From assembly GCA_965206775.1 (NCBI GenBank), contig CBDBKU010000003.1, forward strand, positions 3,162,001-3,226,000: a DNA stretch of 64,000 nt. The letters are read 5' to 3'. The stretch comes from VXMF01 sp965206775 (GTDB lineage Bacteria; Acidobacteriota; Terriglobia; Bryobacterales; UBA6623). Positions 17,157 to 25,212 of the stretch are shown here, piece by piece. A program made the position numbers and the translations under genes. Below the pieces are notes generated by a model. That model searched no databases and was not told where the DNA came from. It saw nothing but the letters and a program-made list of their open reading frames with translations. Numbering within the stretch: position 1 is the stretch's first letter; every line of letters begins with the position of its first letter.

Positions 17157-18398
17157 ATGAACCCCTTTGACCTCTCTCGCCGACTGCGCGATGCACGTGT
17201 GGCTCGTGGACTCAGCCAACAGGCTGTTGCGGAGATAGTTGGCGTGCCACGGACCGCGATTACTCAGATCGAGGCGGACAACCGATCCGTCTCCACGCTC
17301 GAACTTGCAAAGATGGCTTCGTGCTATCGGTGCCCCGTCGAGTTCTTTCTATCCAGCACTAGGGAGGACGAGGACATATTGGTAGCCCTGCACCGAGTTG
17401 CTCCGGGATTGGAAGCGGACATCGAAGTGCGTGACCAAGTTGATCGTTGCGTTGCCTTGTGTCGCGAAGGTGTCACGCTTGAGAGCCTATTGGGCTGGGA
17501 CCGACGATCTGGGCCACCACCGCGTGACCTACGTGCGCCCCGTTCGACTGGAGAAGCAATCGCACAGGCGGAAAGAATCGCCGACGAGGAGCGATTGCGG
17601 CTGAACATCGGCCATGCTCCCCTAGCGGACATTTTGGAACTCATCAGTTCGCAAGGTATCTGGGCGTCTGGGGTTGACCTGCCCAATCACATGTCTGGGC
17701 TGTTCCTCCGACACCCATCTATAGGCATGGTGATTCTGGTTAATGCCTCGCACCCGCGCGTCCGCAAGCGGTTTTCCTTCGCCCACGAATACGCGCACGC
17801 CCTGTTTGATCGAGACCGAACCATCAGTGTCTCTAGCACTGACAATTCGACAGACCAAGTGGAGAAGCGTGCCAACGCCTTCGCCGCAGCGTTTCTGATG
17901 CCGAGGAATGGCGTGCTCGAGGTACTGCAGCGGTTGGGCAAGGGATTTCGAGCGAGACCCGGAAACTTGATTTATGACGCTGCTAGCGACGGGTCTGTTG
18001 AGGCAGAGTTTCGCTCGTCGACGAAGTCTCAACGCATCACGTACAAGGAGGTCGCTACGGTAGCCCAGCGTTTCGGAATGAGCTACCAAGCGTCAGTGTA
18101 TCGCCTCGGGAGTCTAAGGCACATCTCACAGATCGAGTGCGATGAACTGCTGGAACGTGAAGAACTCGGCAGAGACTACCTGCGTGTTCTCGGCTTACGC
18201 GAGGAACATGACGAGGCCATGCGTGCATCTGAACAACAGACTCGGTACCGTGAACTGCGGAGCGAGATCACAAGTCTAGCCATAGAAGCGTACCGTCGCG
18301 AAGAAATCTCGCGAGGGCGACTTCTCGAATTGAGCAGCCTGTTGGGAACCGATGGTCGGGAATTGCTGGAACTCGGCGACACCCTGCGCTTGCAGTGA
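17157..18398 (+). CDS. XRE-family HTH regulator fused to ImmA/IrrE-type metallopeptidase
   Basis: 413 residues from ATG 17157, chosen because GGGAG lies eight bases ahead and MNPFDLSRRLRDARVARGLS is the usual start of this class; ATG 17142 and GTG 17130 are in frame. Residues ~5-60 are the helix-turn-helix (LSQQAVAEIVGVPRTAITQI). Residues ~140-270 are the COG2856/ImmA domain with the zinc motif HEYAH in RFSFAHEYAHALFDRD, preceded by GLFLRHPSIGMVILVN and followed by EKRANAFAAAFLMP. The C-terminal ~120 residues are helical. Members act as cleavable or cleaving repressors of toxins, phages and mobile elements. The PIN nuclease starts 9 bases after its stop, an arrangement typical of toxin-antitoxin operons. 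Confidence 0.92.
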   Translation: MNPFDLSRRLRDARVARGLSQQAVAEIVGVPRTAITQIEADNRSVSTLELAKMASCYRCPVEFFLSSTREDEDILVALHRVAPGLEADIEVRDQVDRCVALCREGVTLESLLGWDRRSGPPPRDLRAPRSTGEAIAQAERIADEERLRLNIGHAPLADILELISSQGIWASGVDLPNHMSGLFLRHPSIGMVILVNASHPRVRKRFSFAHEYAHALFDRDRTISVSSTDNSTDQVEKRANAFAAAFLMPRNGVLEVLQRLGKGFRARPGNLIYDAASDGSVEAEFRSSTKSQRITYKEVATVAQRFGMSYQASVYRLGSLRHISQIECDELLEREELGRDYLRVLGLREEHDEAMRASEQQTRYRELRSEITSLAIEAYRREEISRGRLLELSSLLGTDGRELLELGDTLRLQ

Positions 18399-18407
18399 CA
18401 AGAATGG

Positions 18408-18923
18408 ATGGAGATCAACGACTCAACCACATTAGTGGTGGATACATCGGTGCTTATCAACTTTCTTTGCATCGATCGAATGGACTTAGTTGCTAGACAC
18501 AGCCATAGCTTCATAGTCACGGAGCATGTTGCGGAGGAAGTCAAGAATTACTATTCGGACGAGCGAAGGCGGCTTGACAACGCCTTCAAGTCAGCCATTC
18601 TCCGGGAGGAGCGTGTCGAAGCGCGGATCCTAGTCGCTAGTCCCGCGTCATCGGCCAAATCGGGAAGATTGGGTCTTGGCGAGCGATCTGCAATCGCCTT
18701 GGCGATCTCCAAGGGGTGGCGATTGGCCATAGACGATCGGCGGGCAGCGAAGGAAGCCCTGGAGATTAGTCCGAAGCTCCCGATTGTGACGACCCAAGAT
18801 CTGGTCGTGTCAATGATTCGCGAGAATCTGCTGAATATCGCCGAAGCGGACAACATGAAGCATTTATGGTCAACTCGCTACCGGTTTCACCTCCGAATCG
18901 AAAGTTTCGCAGATGCCGTGTGA
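18408..18923 (+). CDS. PIN-like ribonuclease, likely toxin of the XRE-ImmA pair
   Basis: 171 residues, nine bases downstream of the regulator. The PIN-domain acidic residues are visible: Asp in LVVDTSVLINFL (about residue 12), Glu in VTEHVAEEV, Glu in GLGERSAIALAISKG and Asp-Asp in LAIDDRRAAKEA. The fold fits the DUF3368/PIN group. PIN toxins are Mg2+-dependent endoribonucleases that cut tRNA or mRNA. The antitoxin role would fall to the XRE-ImmA protein. The C-terminal ~35 residues (NMKHLWSTRYRF) extend beyond a minimal PIN domain. The strong ribosome-binding site of the next gene follows after a short gap, so all three genes form one unit. Confidence 0.85.
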   Translation: MEINDSTTLVVDTSVLINFLCIDRMDLVARHSHSFIVTEHVAEEVKNYYSDERRRLDNAFKSAILREERVEARILVASPASSAKSGRLGLGERSAIALAISKGWRLAIDDRRAAKEALEISPKLPIVTTQDLVVSMIRENLLNIAEADNMKHLWSTRYRFHLRIESFADAV

Positions 18924-18949
18924 GGGACCAGTACAAGGAGGAAAGACCC

Positions 18950-19803
18950 ATGCCTGAGGAAACACTGGGATTCACCCTTTGGGACGTTAGGAGGGACTAT
19001 CCATCTGGATCAAGACCCCGTCAGGTCAACACCATTGGATTGACCTAGGCAGTGCGCCAGAATTCTCTCCTAGCGTTCATGTTCACAGGAGGTACCGAGT
19101 TGAGAGCATCGACTATCTCGTCGTCAGCCATCCAGACCGCGACCAACTGGAGGACTTGCCAGAATTTCGGGGCTGCTTCGGAGACCCACGAGTTCTCGGC
19201 GCCAATCGGTCGCTTCCGCAGTCGGAGGTTTTGGGAAAAGGGGCACTTCTTCGCTACCAATCCGTCTATTCGGATCTTCTTGAACGCTCTAACCAAGGCG
19301 TCCCGTGGGAACGGAGTCCTACCAATCCGTCTGTCAACGGCGGCATTGAGTACGTAGTCAGGACCCTCCCACATAGGCTCGGAAACGGTCTTCCAGCCAT
19401 CCAAGGCAATGACACCTCGGTGGTAGTGATGCTCCTCTACGGAGAAGTGCTAATCGTTTGCCCAGGTGACATCGAGCCGACGGGATGGAGAGAGATCTGG
19501 TCCCAAAACGGCTCCTGCTATAAGCGATTGATCGATAGGGCGTCAGTTCGGCTCCTAGTCGCCCCACACCACGGTAGACGGAGCGGCTACAGCGAGGAGA
19601 TGATGGCCCAAATCCGCCCCCACCTAGCTCTGGTCAGTGACGCGTGGGGGGATGCACCAACTTATCGAGCCTTCCGTGAGCGACCCATTGGGTGCCGAGA
19701 TAACTCGGGAAACCAAATCAGATACGTCAGCACGAAGCAGGGGGGCCCGATTCACGCCTGGGTTTCGCGCAATGGCTGGAACATCACACAATTCGCAAAA
19801 TGA
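18950..19803 (+). pseudogene. second MBL-fold ComEC/Rec2-like hydrolase (MBL-2), frameshifted as sequenced
   Basis: A perfect AGGAGG-type ribosome-binding site at about 18934-18941 precedes ATG 18950. The first frame reads MPEETLGFTLWDV and then diverges. Reading from 18991 in a shifted frame gives GLSIWIKTPSGQHHWIDLG, VESIDYLVVSHPDRDQLEDL and onward to the stop at 19803, including VVVMLLYGEVLIVCPGDIE and VRLLVAPHHGRRSGYSEE. One missing base near 18989 therefore splits a ~284-residue MBL protein. In the metal motif the last His is Gln (SHPDRDQ instead of SHPDxDH), while the distal APHHG motif is intact. It could be a sequencing error, a decayed gene or a recoding site. It closes the operon with the XRE-ImmA and PIN genes. 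Confidence 0.75.
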
Positions 19804-20273
19804 AGGTCCATCAGCTAGTACTATCGCAGAGCAAGATCTTACGATGACATTTCATCATGGGGTCGTTGTGCCACGTACTGGCTAGGGACTTGGGCGCCGA
19901 TTGGCTAGGCCTACGTCTCGCTCGTTGAGGCACCCCAGACGGCGTTCGGCCACAGGATGATGCCTCGCGCATGCGGCCGTCCGCCGACTGCTGTTTCGGT
20001 CCAGCCGGGATGTTCCGATAACCGCCGGTTGTCGCGAGAGTCGCCACATTTAGAAAGCCTTTGAGATACTCACTACCTTTCCTGGCATGGGTCGCTGACA
20101 ATCAATGGCCCCCTCAGCAGTCTTCCGGTTGGCCCGGGCCGAATCCTGGTGCACTGACCGGAGAAGCGTTCCCGGGACTGGGCTTACCGTCTTCCCGTTG
20201 GGGGACAAAATGAGGGCCTTATCGAATCAATAATACTGTATATACTTGAAAAAAACGAGTTATTAGATTAGTC
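19804..20273. other. gene-free stretch between the cassette and tRNA-Arg
   Basis: No supported gene. The right end (20220-20270) is A/T-rich with a run of seven A, which read from the tRNA strand is a T-run that could end tRNA transcription. If the island is integrated at the tRNA 3' end, one attachment-site junction should lie in or beside this stretch. Confidence 0.4.
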
Positions 20274-20350
20274 TGGCGGGCCCGGAGGGATTCGAACCCC
20301 CGGCCTGCCGCTTAGGAGGCGGCCGCTCTATCCAGCTGAGCTACGGGCCC
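20274..20350 (-). tRNA. tRNA-Arg, anticodon CCU
   Basis: On the minus strand the sequence folds as a complete cloverleaf: acceptor stem GGGCCCG/CGGGCCC, D-arm with AGCTCAGCTGGATAGAGC, anticodon loop with CCT in CCGCCTCCTAAGCGG, T-loop GGTTCGAATCC, discriminator G and an encoded CCA (20274-20276). It is 77 bases including CCA. Anticodon CCU reads AGG. Its 3' end faces the accessory region to the left; tRNA-Arg(CCU) genes are frequent integration sites of P4-type integrases. Confidence 0.95.
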
Positions 20351-20815
20351 GTCTCTGAGAAACCCAATCACCTCAGCATCTTACCTCAATGCCGCCGCTG
20401 CCGCTTCTGGGACGCAGACATAGCCGGCGATCAGTTCGGAGAACGCTCGATCCTCCATGTGTATTGCCTGCCGTTTGGGGAGCCTCGAAACAGGGGAAAC
20501 TCCTTCGTGTGGCACCGTTCCCCGCTGACGCTCATCGTAGTGGGCGCATGAGGCAGCTCAATAGCGCTGAAGAGAATGTGTTCTTGACTTGGCAACCATA
20601 GGCATGGGTGCTTTGCAAACGCTTCCGCGGAGAAACGGAGGCGACGATCACCAGGATTGGCTGCTCTAATCTGACGTTCCTCTCGGGCTCTCCCTCTTGA
20701 ATTCGGCGCTAACGCCTTGATCCCACTTGATTTGCCGGTCTCTCCAGTGGCCTGAGCCTTGCCCTTGTGTTCCCATGTAATGAGTATTGTGGGTGGTATT
20801 TGTACATTTTTTCAC
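20351..20815. other. gene-free stretch between tRNA-Arg and the IS1634-type element
   Basis: No convincing coding sequence. It should contain the tRNA promoter (reading left) and the left end of the IS, which I could not fix. Confidence 0.4.
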
Positions 20816-20844
20816 TTGACAGTATGAATTGTGTTGTTTTATCA
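20816..20844 (+). promoter_or_regulatory. candidate promoter of the IS1634-type transposase
   Basis: TTGACA at 20816-20821, 17 bases, then TTATCA at 20839-20844. The downstream ATG at 20852 is only seven bases beyond the -10-like box, so the transcript would be nearly leaderless. Confidence 0.45.
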
Positions 20845-20851
20845 TGTTCCC

Positions 20852-22576
20852 ATGTACGTGGAGGCCGTCCCCAATCGCAACTCCCCCCCTGCCGTCCTCC
20901 TCCGCGAAGGCTGGCGCGAAGGCTCCAAGGTCCGCAAGCGCACCCTCGCCAACCTCTCCTCCTGGCCCCCCGCCAAGGTCAACTCCCTCCGCAGGCTGCT
21001 CAAGAACGAACCCCTCGTCAGCCCCGACCAGGTCTTTACCATCGTCCGCTCCCTCCCGCACGGCCATGTCGAACTCCTTCTCGAAGCCTTCCGCAAGCTC
21101 GGACTCCCCGCCCTGCTCGACCGCAAGCCCTCCCGCCACCGCGACTGCGTCCTCGCCATGCTCGCCCAGCGCCTGCTCCAGCCCGCCTCCAAGCTCGCCA
21201 CCTCCCGCCTCTGGCACACCACCACCCTGGCCCAGCAACTGCGCCTCCAGGACGCCGACGAGGAGGCCCTCTACGAGGCCATGGACTGGCTCCTCCTGCG
21301 CCAGGACCGCATCCAGAAGCGGCTTGCCAAGCGCCACCTCGGCGAGGACGCCCAAGTGCTCTACGACGTCTCCTCCAGCTACTACGAGGGCCGCACCTGC
21401 CCCCTCATGCAATGCGGCTACAGCCGCGACGGCAAGCGCGGCCGGCCGATCGTCGTCTACGGCGTGCTGGCCGACCGCCGGGGCCGGCCGCTCGCCCTGC
21501 AGGCCTATCCGGGCAACACCGCCGACCCCTCCACCGTGCCCGACCAGGTCGAGACCCTGCGCCAGCGCTTCGGATTGCAACGCCTCGTCCTGGTCGGCGA
21601 CCGCGGCATGCTGACCGACACCCAGGTCGAGCACTTGCGGCAGTTCCCCGGCCTCGGCTGGATCTCCGCCCTGCGCCACACCGACATCCGCCAGCTGGCC
21701 GAGCAGGGAACCGTGCAGATGTCGCTGTTCGACGAGCGCAACCTCGCCGAGATCCGCTCGCCGCTCTACCCCGGCGAGCGGCTCGTGGTCTGCTCCAACC
21801 CGGCCCTCGCCGAGCACCGCCGGAGCAAGCGCGAAGCGCTGCTGTCCGCCACCGAGGAGGCCCTGGAGCGCATCCGGCGCGAAGTGCAGCGACGCACGAA
21901 GAAGCCGTTGCAGGCGACCGCGATCGCCGAGAAGGTCGGGCGGGCCAAGCAGCGCTTCAAGGTCGGCAAGCACTTCGAGACCGTCATCGAGGACGGCCGC
22001 TTCGCGTTCTCCCGCAAGCAGCACTCCATCGAGCGCGAGGCCGCCCTGGACGGGCTGTACGTGCTGCGCACCAGCCAGGCGGACCTGGCCGCCGAGGAGG
22101 TCGTGCGCAGCTACAAGAACCTGACGCGTGTCGAGCGCGCCTTCCGCTGTCTCAAGACGGTGGACCTGATGGTCCGCCCCATCCGTCATCGCAGCGAGGA
22201 GCGCGTGCGGGCGCATCTGTTCCTGTGCCTGCTGGCCTACTACGTGGAGTGGCACCTGCGGCAGGCCCTGGCGCCGCTGCTGTTCCAGGACGAGGGACTG
22301 GAAGAGAGGCAGGCGCGCCGCGATCCAGTGGCCACGGCCCGGCCGAGCGCGGAAGTCCAGGCCAAGAAGAACCGTCGCAGCACGCCGGACGGCCTGCCGC
22401 TGCACAGCTTTTCCACGCTGCTGCAGGCGCTCGGCACGCGCTGCCGGCATCAATGCCGCTTGCGCGGCGATGCGGACGGTCCCACCGTGGAGCGGTTGAC
22501 CGAGCCGACGCCCTTGCAGGCGCGCGCCCTCGAACTCGTCCGTGCGTTCCCAGTCGACGACAATTCCAATTCGTGA
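20852..22576 (+). CDS. IS1634-family transposase
   Basis: 574 residues from ATG 20852 (the frame opens at a GTG 21 bases earlier). The N-terminus has the family's VLLREGWREGSKVRKRTLAN strand pair. DDE residues are apparent: Asp in VLYDVSSSYYEG, Asp in LVLVGDRGMLTDTQ, and Glu in SYKNLTRVERAFRCLKT, with the typical insertion between the second Asp and the Glu that contains GLGWISALRHTDIR. The C-terminus has RVRAHLFLCLLAYYVEWHLR. The frame is unbroken, so it may be active. Terminal repeats could not be fixed. A hairpin follows the stop. It lies just beyond the 3' end of atpD, where atpC would be expected. Confidence 0.88.
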   Translation: MYVEAVPNRNSPPAVLLREGWREGSKVRKRTLANLSSWPPAKVNSLRRLLKNEPLVSPDQVFTIVRSLPHGHVELLLEAFRKLGLPALLDRKPSRHRDCVLAMLAQRLLQPASKLATSRLWHTTTLAQQLRLQDADEEALYEAMDWLLLRQDRIQKRLAKRHLGEDAQVLYDVSSSYYEGRTCPLMQCGYSRDGKRGRPIVVYGVLADRRGRPLALQAYPGNTADPSTVPDQVETLRQRFGLQRLVLVGDRGMLTDTQVEHLRQFPGLGWISALRHTDIRQLAEQGTVQMSLFDERNLAEIRSPLYPGERLVVCSNPALAEHRRSKREALLSATEEALERIRREVQRRTKKPLQATAIAEKVGRAKQRFKVGKHFETVIEDGRFAFSRKQHSIEREAALDGLYVLRTSQADLAAEEVVRSYKNLTRVERAFRCLKTVDLMVRPIRHRSEERVRAHLFLCLLAYYVEWHLRQALAPLLFQDEGLEERQARRDPVATARPSAEVQAKKNRRSTPDGLPLHSFSTLLQALGTRCRHQCRLRGDADGPTVERLTEPTPLQARALELVRAFPVDDNSNS

Positions 22577-22580
22577 TTAA

Positions 22581-22596
22581 CCCTGATATGTCAGGG
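22581..22596. terminator. hairpin just after the IS1634-type transposase
   Basis: CCCTGA, TATG, TCAGGG, starting five bases after the stop codon. No T-run follows, so rho-independent termination is uncertain; it may be part of the IS end. Confidence 0.4.
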
Positions 22597-22878
22597 ACTT
22601 ACAGCGGATCTTGACCGGGAACTTCAGTCTAATTCCTCGGAGAGCTTTGCCACTAGCCGAGCAGCCCGTCGATAGGTAGGGGCTCCTGCCGCACTCCAGA
22701 CGAAATCCGGTGTCCCGCGCGTTGCCATCGCCGGAGCGCTGCCGTGCGCTCCGGCGCGACATGGGCCTACTCTTGGCGAGCAGCTGTCCGGCCTTGACTC
22801 CGATGCGCCGAGGCACCGAAACGAGTCGATTCCACGGAAAGTCGCATCGTCGGGGCCGGCGGGACCCCTGGAGCCCGA
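22597..22878. other. region downstream of atpD with no atpC
   Basis: Reading leftwards from the atpD stop, none of the three frames gives an epsilon-subunit pattern. One frame begins with an ATG (MRLSVESTRFG) but meets stops. The expected atpC is absent. Confidence 0.55.
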
Positions 22879-24312
22879 CTAGGCAGCGAAATTGCGGGCC
22901 CGTTCCTGAACGTCCTCGATCGTACCCACCATGTAGAAGGCTTGCTCCGGAAGGTCGTCATACTTCCCTTCGACGATCTCGCGGAAGCCGCGAATCGTGT
23001 CAGAGAGCTTGACGTAGCAGCCCTTGGTGCCTGTGAACTGCTCCGCCACGAAGAACGGCTGCGAAAGGAAGCGTTGGATCTTGCGCGCCCGCGCGACGAT
23101 CAGCTTGTCTTCTTCGGAAAGCTCCTCGACACCGAGGATCGCGATGATGTCCTGCAGCTCCTTGTTGCGTTGCAGGACGCGCTTCACCGATTGAGCCACG
23201 TCGTAGTGCTCGTTCCCGACCACGTTAGGATCCAGGATCCTCGACGTCGACGTCAGAGGGTCCACGGCGGGGTAGATTCCCAGCGAGGCGATCTCGCGGG
23301 ACAGATTCGTCGTGGCGTCCAAGTGAGTGAACGTCGTGGCCGGAGCGGGATCCGTGTAGTCGTCCGCTGGCACGTAGATCGCCTGAACGGAGGTGATCGA
23401 CCCTTTCTTGGTCGAGGTGATCCGCTCCTCGAGGGCGCCCATCTCCGAGGCCAGATTCGGCTGGTATCCCACAGCGGAAGGCATGCGGCCCAGGAGGGCC
23501 GACACTTCCGAGCCGGCTTGCGTGAAGCGGAAGATGTTGTCGATGAAGAGCAGGGTGTCCTGGCCTTCGACGTCGCGGAAATACTCAGCGACAGTGAGGC
23601 CCGTCAGTCCGACCCGAAGGCGGGCGCCCGGGGGCTCGGTCATCTGGCCGTAGATCAGCGCGGTCTTCGACTTTGTGTAGTCATCCGGATTGACGACACC
23701 CGACTCCTGCATTTCCAGCCATAGGTCGTTTCCTTCCCGGGTGCGCTCTCCGACGCCTGCAAAAACCGACACGCCGCCGTGCTGCAGCGCAATGTTGTTG
23801 ATCAGCTCCATGATGATCACGGTCTTGCCTACGCCGGCGCCGCCGAACAGGCCGATCTTGCCGCCCTTAAGGTAGGGCTCGATCAGGTCGATGACCTTGA
23901 TTCCGGTCTCCAGGATCTCCGACTCCGTGGACTGGTCCGAGAGCGGCGGGGCATCGCGGTGGATCGGGAATGCCATCTCCGTCTCGACGGGTCCGCGCTC
24001 GTCCACGGGCTCGCCCAGCACGTTGAGCACGCGTCCGAGCACCTGCGGTCCTACCGGCACCGAGATTGCCTTTCCCGTGTCTTCGACGTGCATCCCGCGC
24101 ACCATGCCGTCCGTAGGCTGCATGGCCACCGTGCGTACCCGGCCCTCGCCGAGATACTGCTGCACTTCGCAGGTCACGTTGATCGGCTCGGGCACGTCGA
24201 AGCCTTCGCTCGTCACCTTCAATGCGTTGAAGATCTTCGGAAGGTTGCCTTCGGAGAACTGCACATCGACAGCCGGACCGGCAACTTGAATGACTTTCCC
24301 TACGACTTGCAT
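22879..24312 (-). CDS. atpD: F1-ATP synthase subunit beta
   Basis: 477 residues from ATG 24312 (MQVVGKVIQVAGPAVDVQF, the standard start; the frame is open upstream into atpG and that part is not used). Walker A is GGAGVGKT at residues 157-164. GERTREGNDL supplies the catalytic Glu. Walker B is DTLLFIDNIFR, the DELSEED-type loop reads VEELSEEDKL, and AIYVPADDYTDPAPAT matches the catalytic-site loop. The enzyme makes ATP from ADP and phosphate at the inner membrane, driven by the proton or sodium gradient. It is the last gene of atpH-A-G-D, 31 bases after atpG. Full-length, no unusual residues. Confidence 0.98.
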   Translation of the reverse strand: MQVVGKVIQVAGPAVDVQFSEGNLPKIFNALKVTSEGFDVPEPINVTCEVQQYLGEGRVRTVAMQPTDGMVRGMHVEDTGKAISVPVGPQVLGRVLNVLGEPVDERGPVETEMAFPIHRDAPPLSDQSTESEILETGIKVIDLIEPYLKGGKIGLFGGAGVGKTVIIMELINNIALQHGGVSVFAGVGERTREGNDLWLEMQESGVVNPDDYTKSKTALIYGQMTEPPGARLRVGLTGLTVAEYFRDVEGQDTLLFIDNIFRFTQAGSEVSALLGRMPSAVGYQPNLASEMGALEERITSTKKGSITSVQAIYVPADDYTDPAPATTFTHLDATTNLSREIASLGIYPAVDPLTSTSRILDPNVVGNEHYDVAQSVKRVLQRNKELQDIIAILGVEELSEEDKLIVARARKIQRFLSQPFFVAEQFTGTKGCYVKLSDTIRGFREIVEGKYDDLPEQAFYMVGTIEDVQERARNFAA

Positions 24313-24343
24313 CTCTTCATTTCCCTGTGGTCCGGGAGCGGCG

Positions 24344-25210
24344 CTACTCCAGAGCGGCGGCACCCGAAACGATCTCGATAATTTCCGTGGTGATGCTGGC
24401 CTGGCGCACGCGGTTGAGGTGAAGCGTGAGTTTTTCCAGCACTTCGCCTGCATTGCGGGTGGCCGCATCCATGGCGGTCATGCGGGCCGCGTGCTCGGCC
24501 GCAGCCGATTCGAGCATCGCAACGTATAGCTGCGTCACTGCTCTCCTCGGCAGCAGCGCCCCCAGGAGTTCCTCCGGAGACTGCTCGTAGTCGTAGCCGA
24601 CACTTGCGTCTGAGGCGCCTTCCGCGGGCAGGACCGGTAGGATCCGCTCCAATGTGATTTCTTGCTTCAGCACGTTCTTGAAGCTGTTAAAGACCACCCA
24701 GACTTCGTCCACCTCGCCGGCCTTGAACCGCTCCATGAAATTCTCCGCGATGGTCCCGGCAGTGGCGTGCTCGACGCGGCCGAAGACCTGCTCCCAAGTG
24801 CCGCTTACGGCATGGCCGCGACGATTGTAGAAATCGACGGCCTTGCGGCCCAGCAACTCCAGATCGACATGCCCGTCGCCCTTGTCGTCAAGAAACCGGC
24901 TCGCAGTCTTGAACACGTTGCTGTTGAACGATCCGCACAGGCCTTTCTCCCCTGCCAGCACTAGCAACTGGATCTTGCGACACTCCCGGACTTCGATTAG
25001 CGGATGGGTGAGCGCCGGCTCGTCGTCACCACCGCGCGCCAGGACGCTGCCGATCATGTCCTCGAGCAAGGCGGAGTACGGGCGTGCGTTGACCACCGCC
25101 TGCTGGGCTCGCCGCAGCTTGGCCGCGGAGACCATTTTCATGGCCTTCGTGATCTGCTGCGTGTTCTTGACAGAACGAATCCGTCGCCGCAGGTCGATGA
25201 GGGAGGGCAT
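24344..25210 (-). CDS. atpG: F1-ATP synthase subunit gamma
   Basis: 288 residues. The N-terminal helix of the central stalk is exact: LIDLRRRIRSVKNTQQITKA then MKMVSAAKLRRAQ. A Rossmann-like middle has VLAGEKGLCGSFNSNVFK, and the C-terminal helix reads MTAMDAATRNAGEVLEKLTL then NRVRQASITTEIIEIVSGA. Gamma rotates inside the alpha3beta3 ring and couples it to the membrane rotor. It starts two bases after the atpA stop, consistent with translational coupling. Confidence 0.98.
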   Translation of the reverse strand: MPSLIDLRRRIRSVKNTQQITKAMKMVSAAKLRRAQQAVVNARPYSALLEDMIGSVLARGGDDEPALTHPLIEVRECRKIQLLVLAGEKGLCGSFNSNVFKTASRFLDDKGDGHVDLELLGRKAVDFYNRRGHAVSGTWEQVFGRVEHATAGTIAENFMERFKAGEVDEVWVVFNSFKNVLKQEITLERILPVLPAEGASDASVGYDYEQSPEELLGALLPRRAVTQLYVAMLESAAAEHAARMTAMDAATRNAGEVLEKLTLHLNRVRQASITTEIIEIVSGAAALE

Positions 25211-25212
25211 CG

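Noticed and set aside
20666..22453. 595-residue minus-strand open frame
   Set aside because: It is antisense to the IS1634-type transposase, which has the motifs; the minus frame is Gly/Leu/Gly-rich with no family pattern and is produced by high GC third positions.
20767..22614. 615-residue plus-strand open frame
   Set aside because: Out-of-frame shadow of the same transposase, dominated by Arg, Pro and Ala.
22597..22878. Possible decayed atpC
   Set aside because: One frame starts MRLSVESTRFG but has several stops and lacks the epsilon strand pattern; too weak to call.
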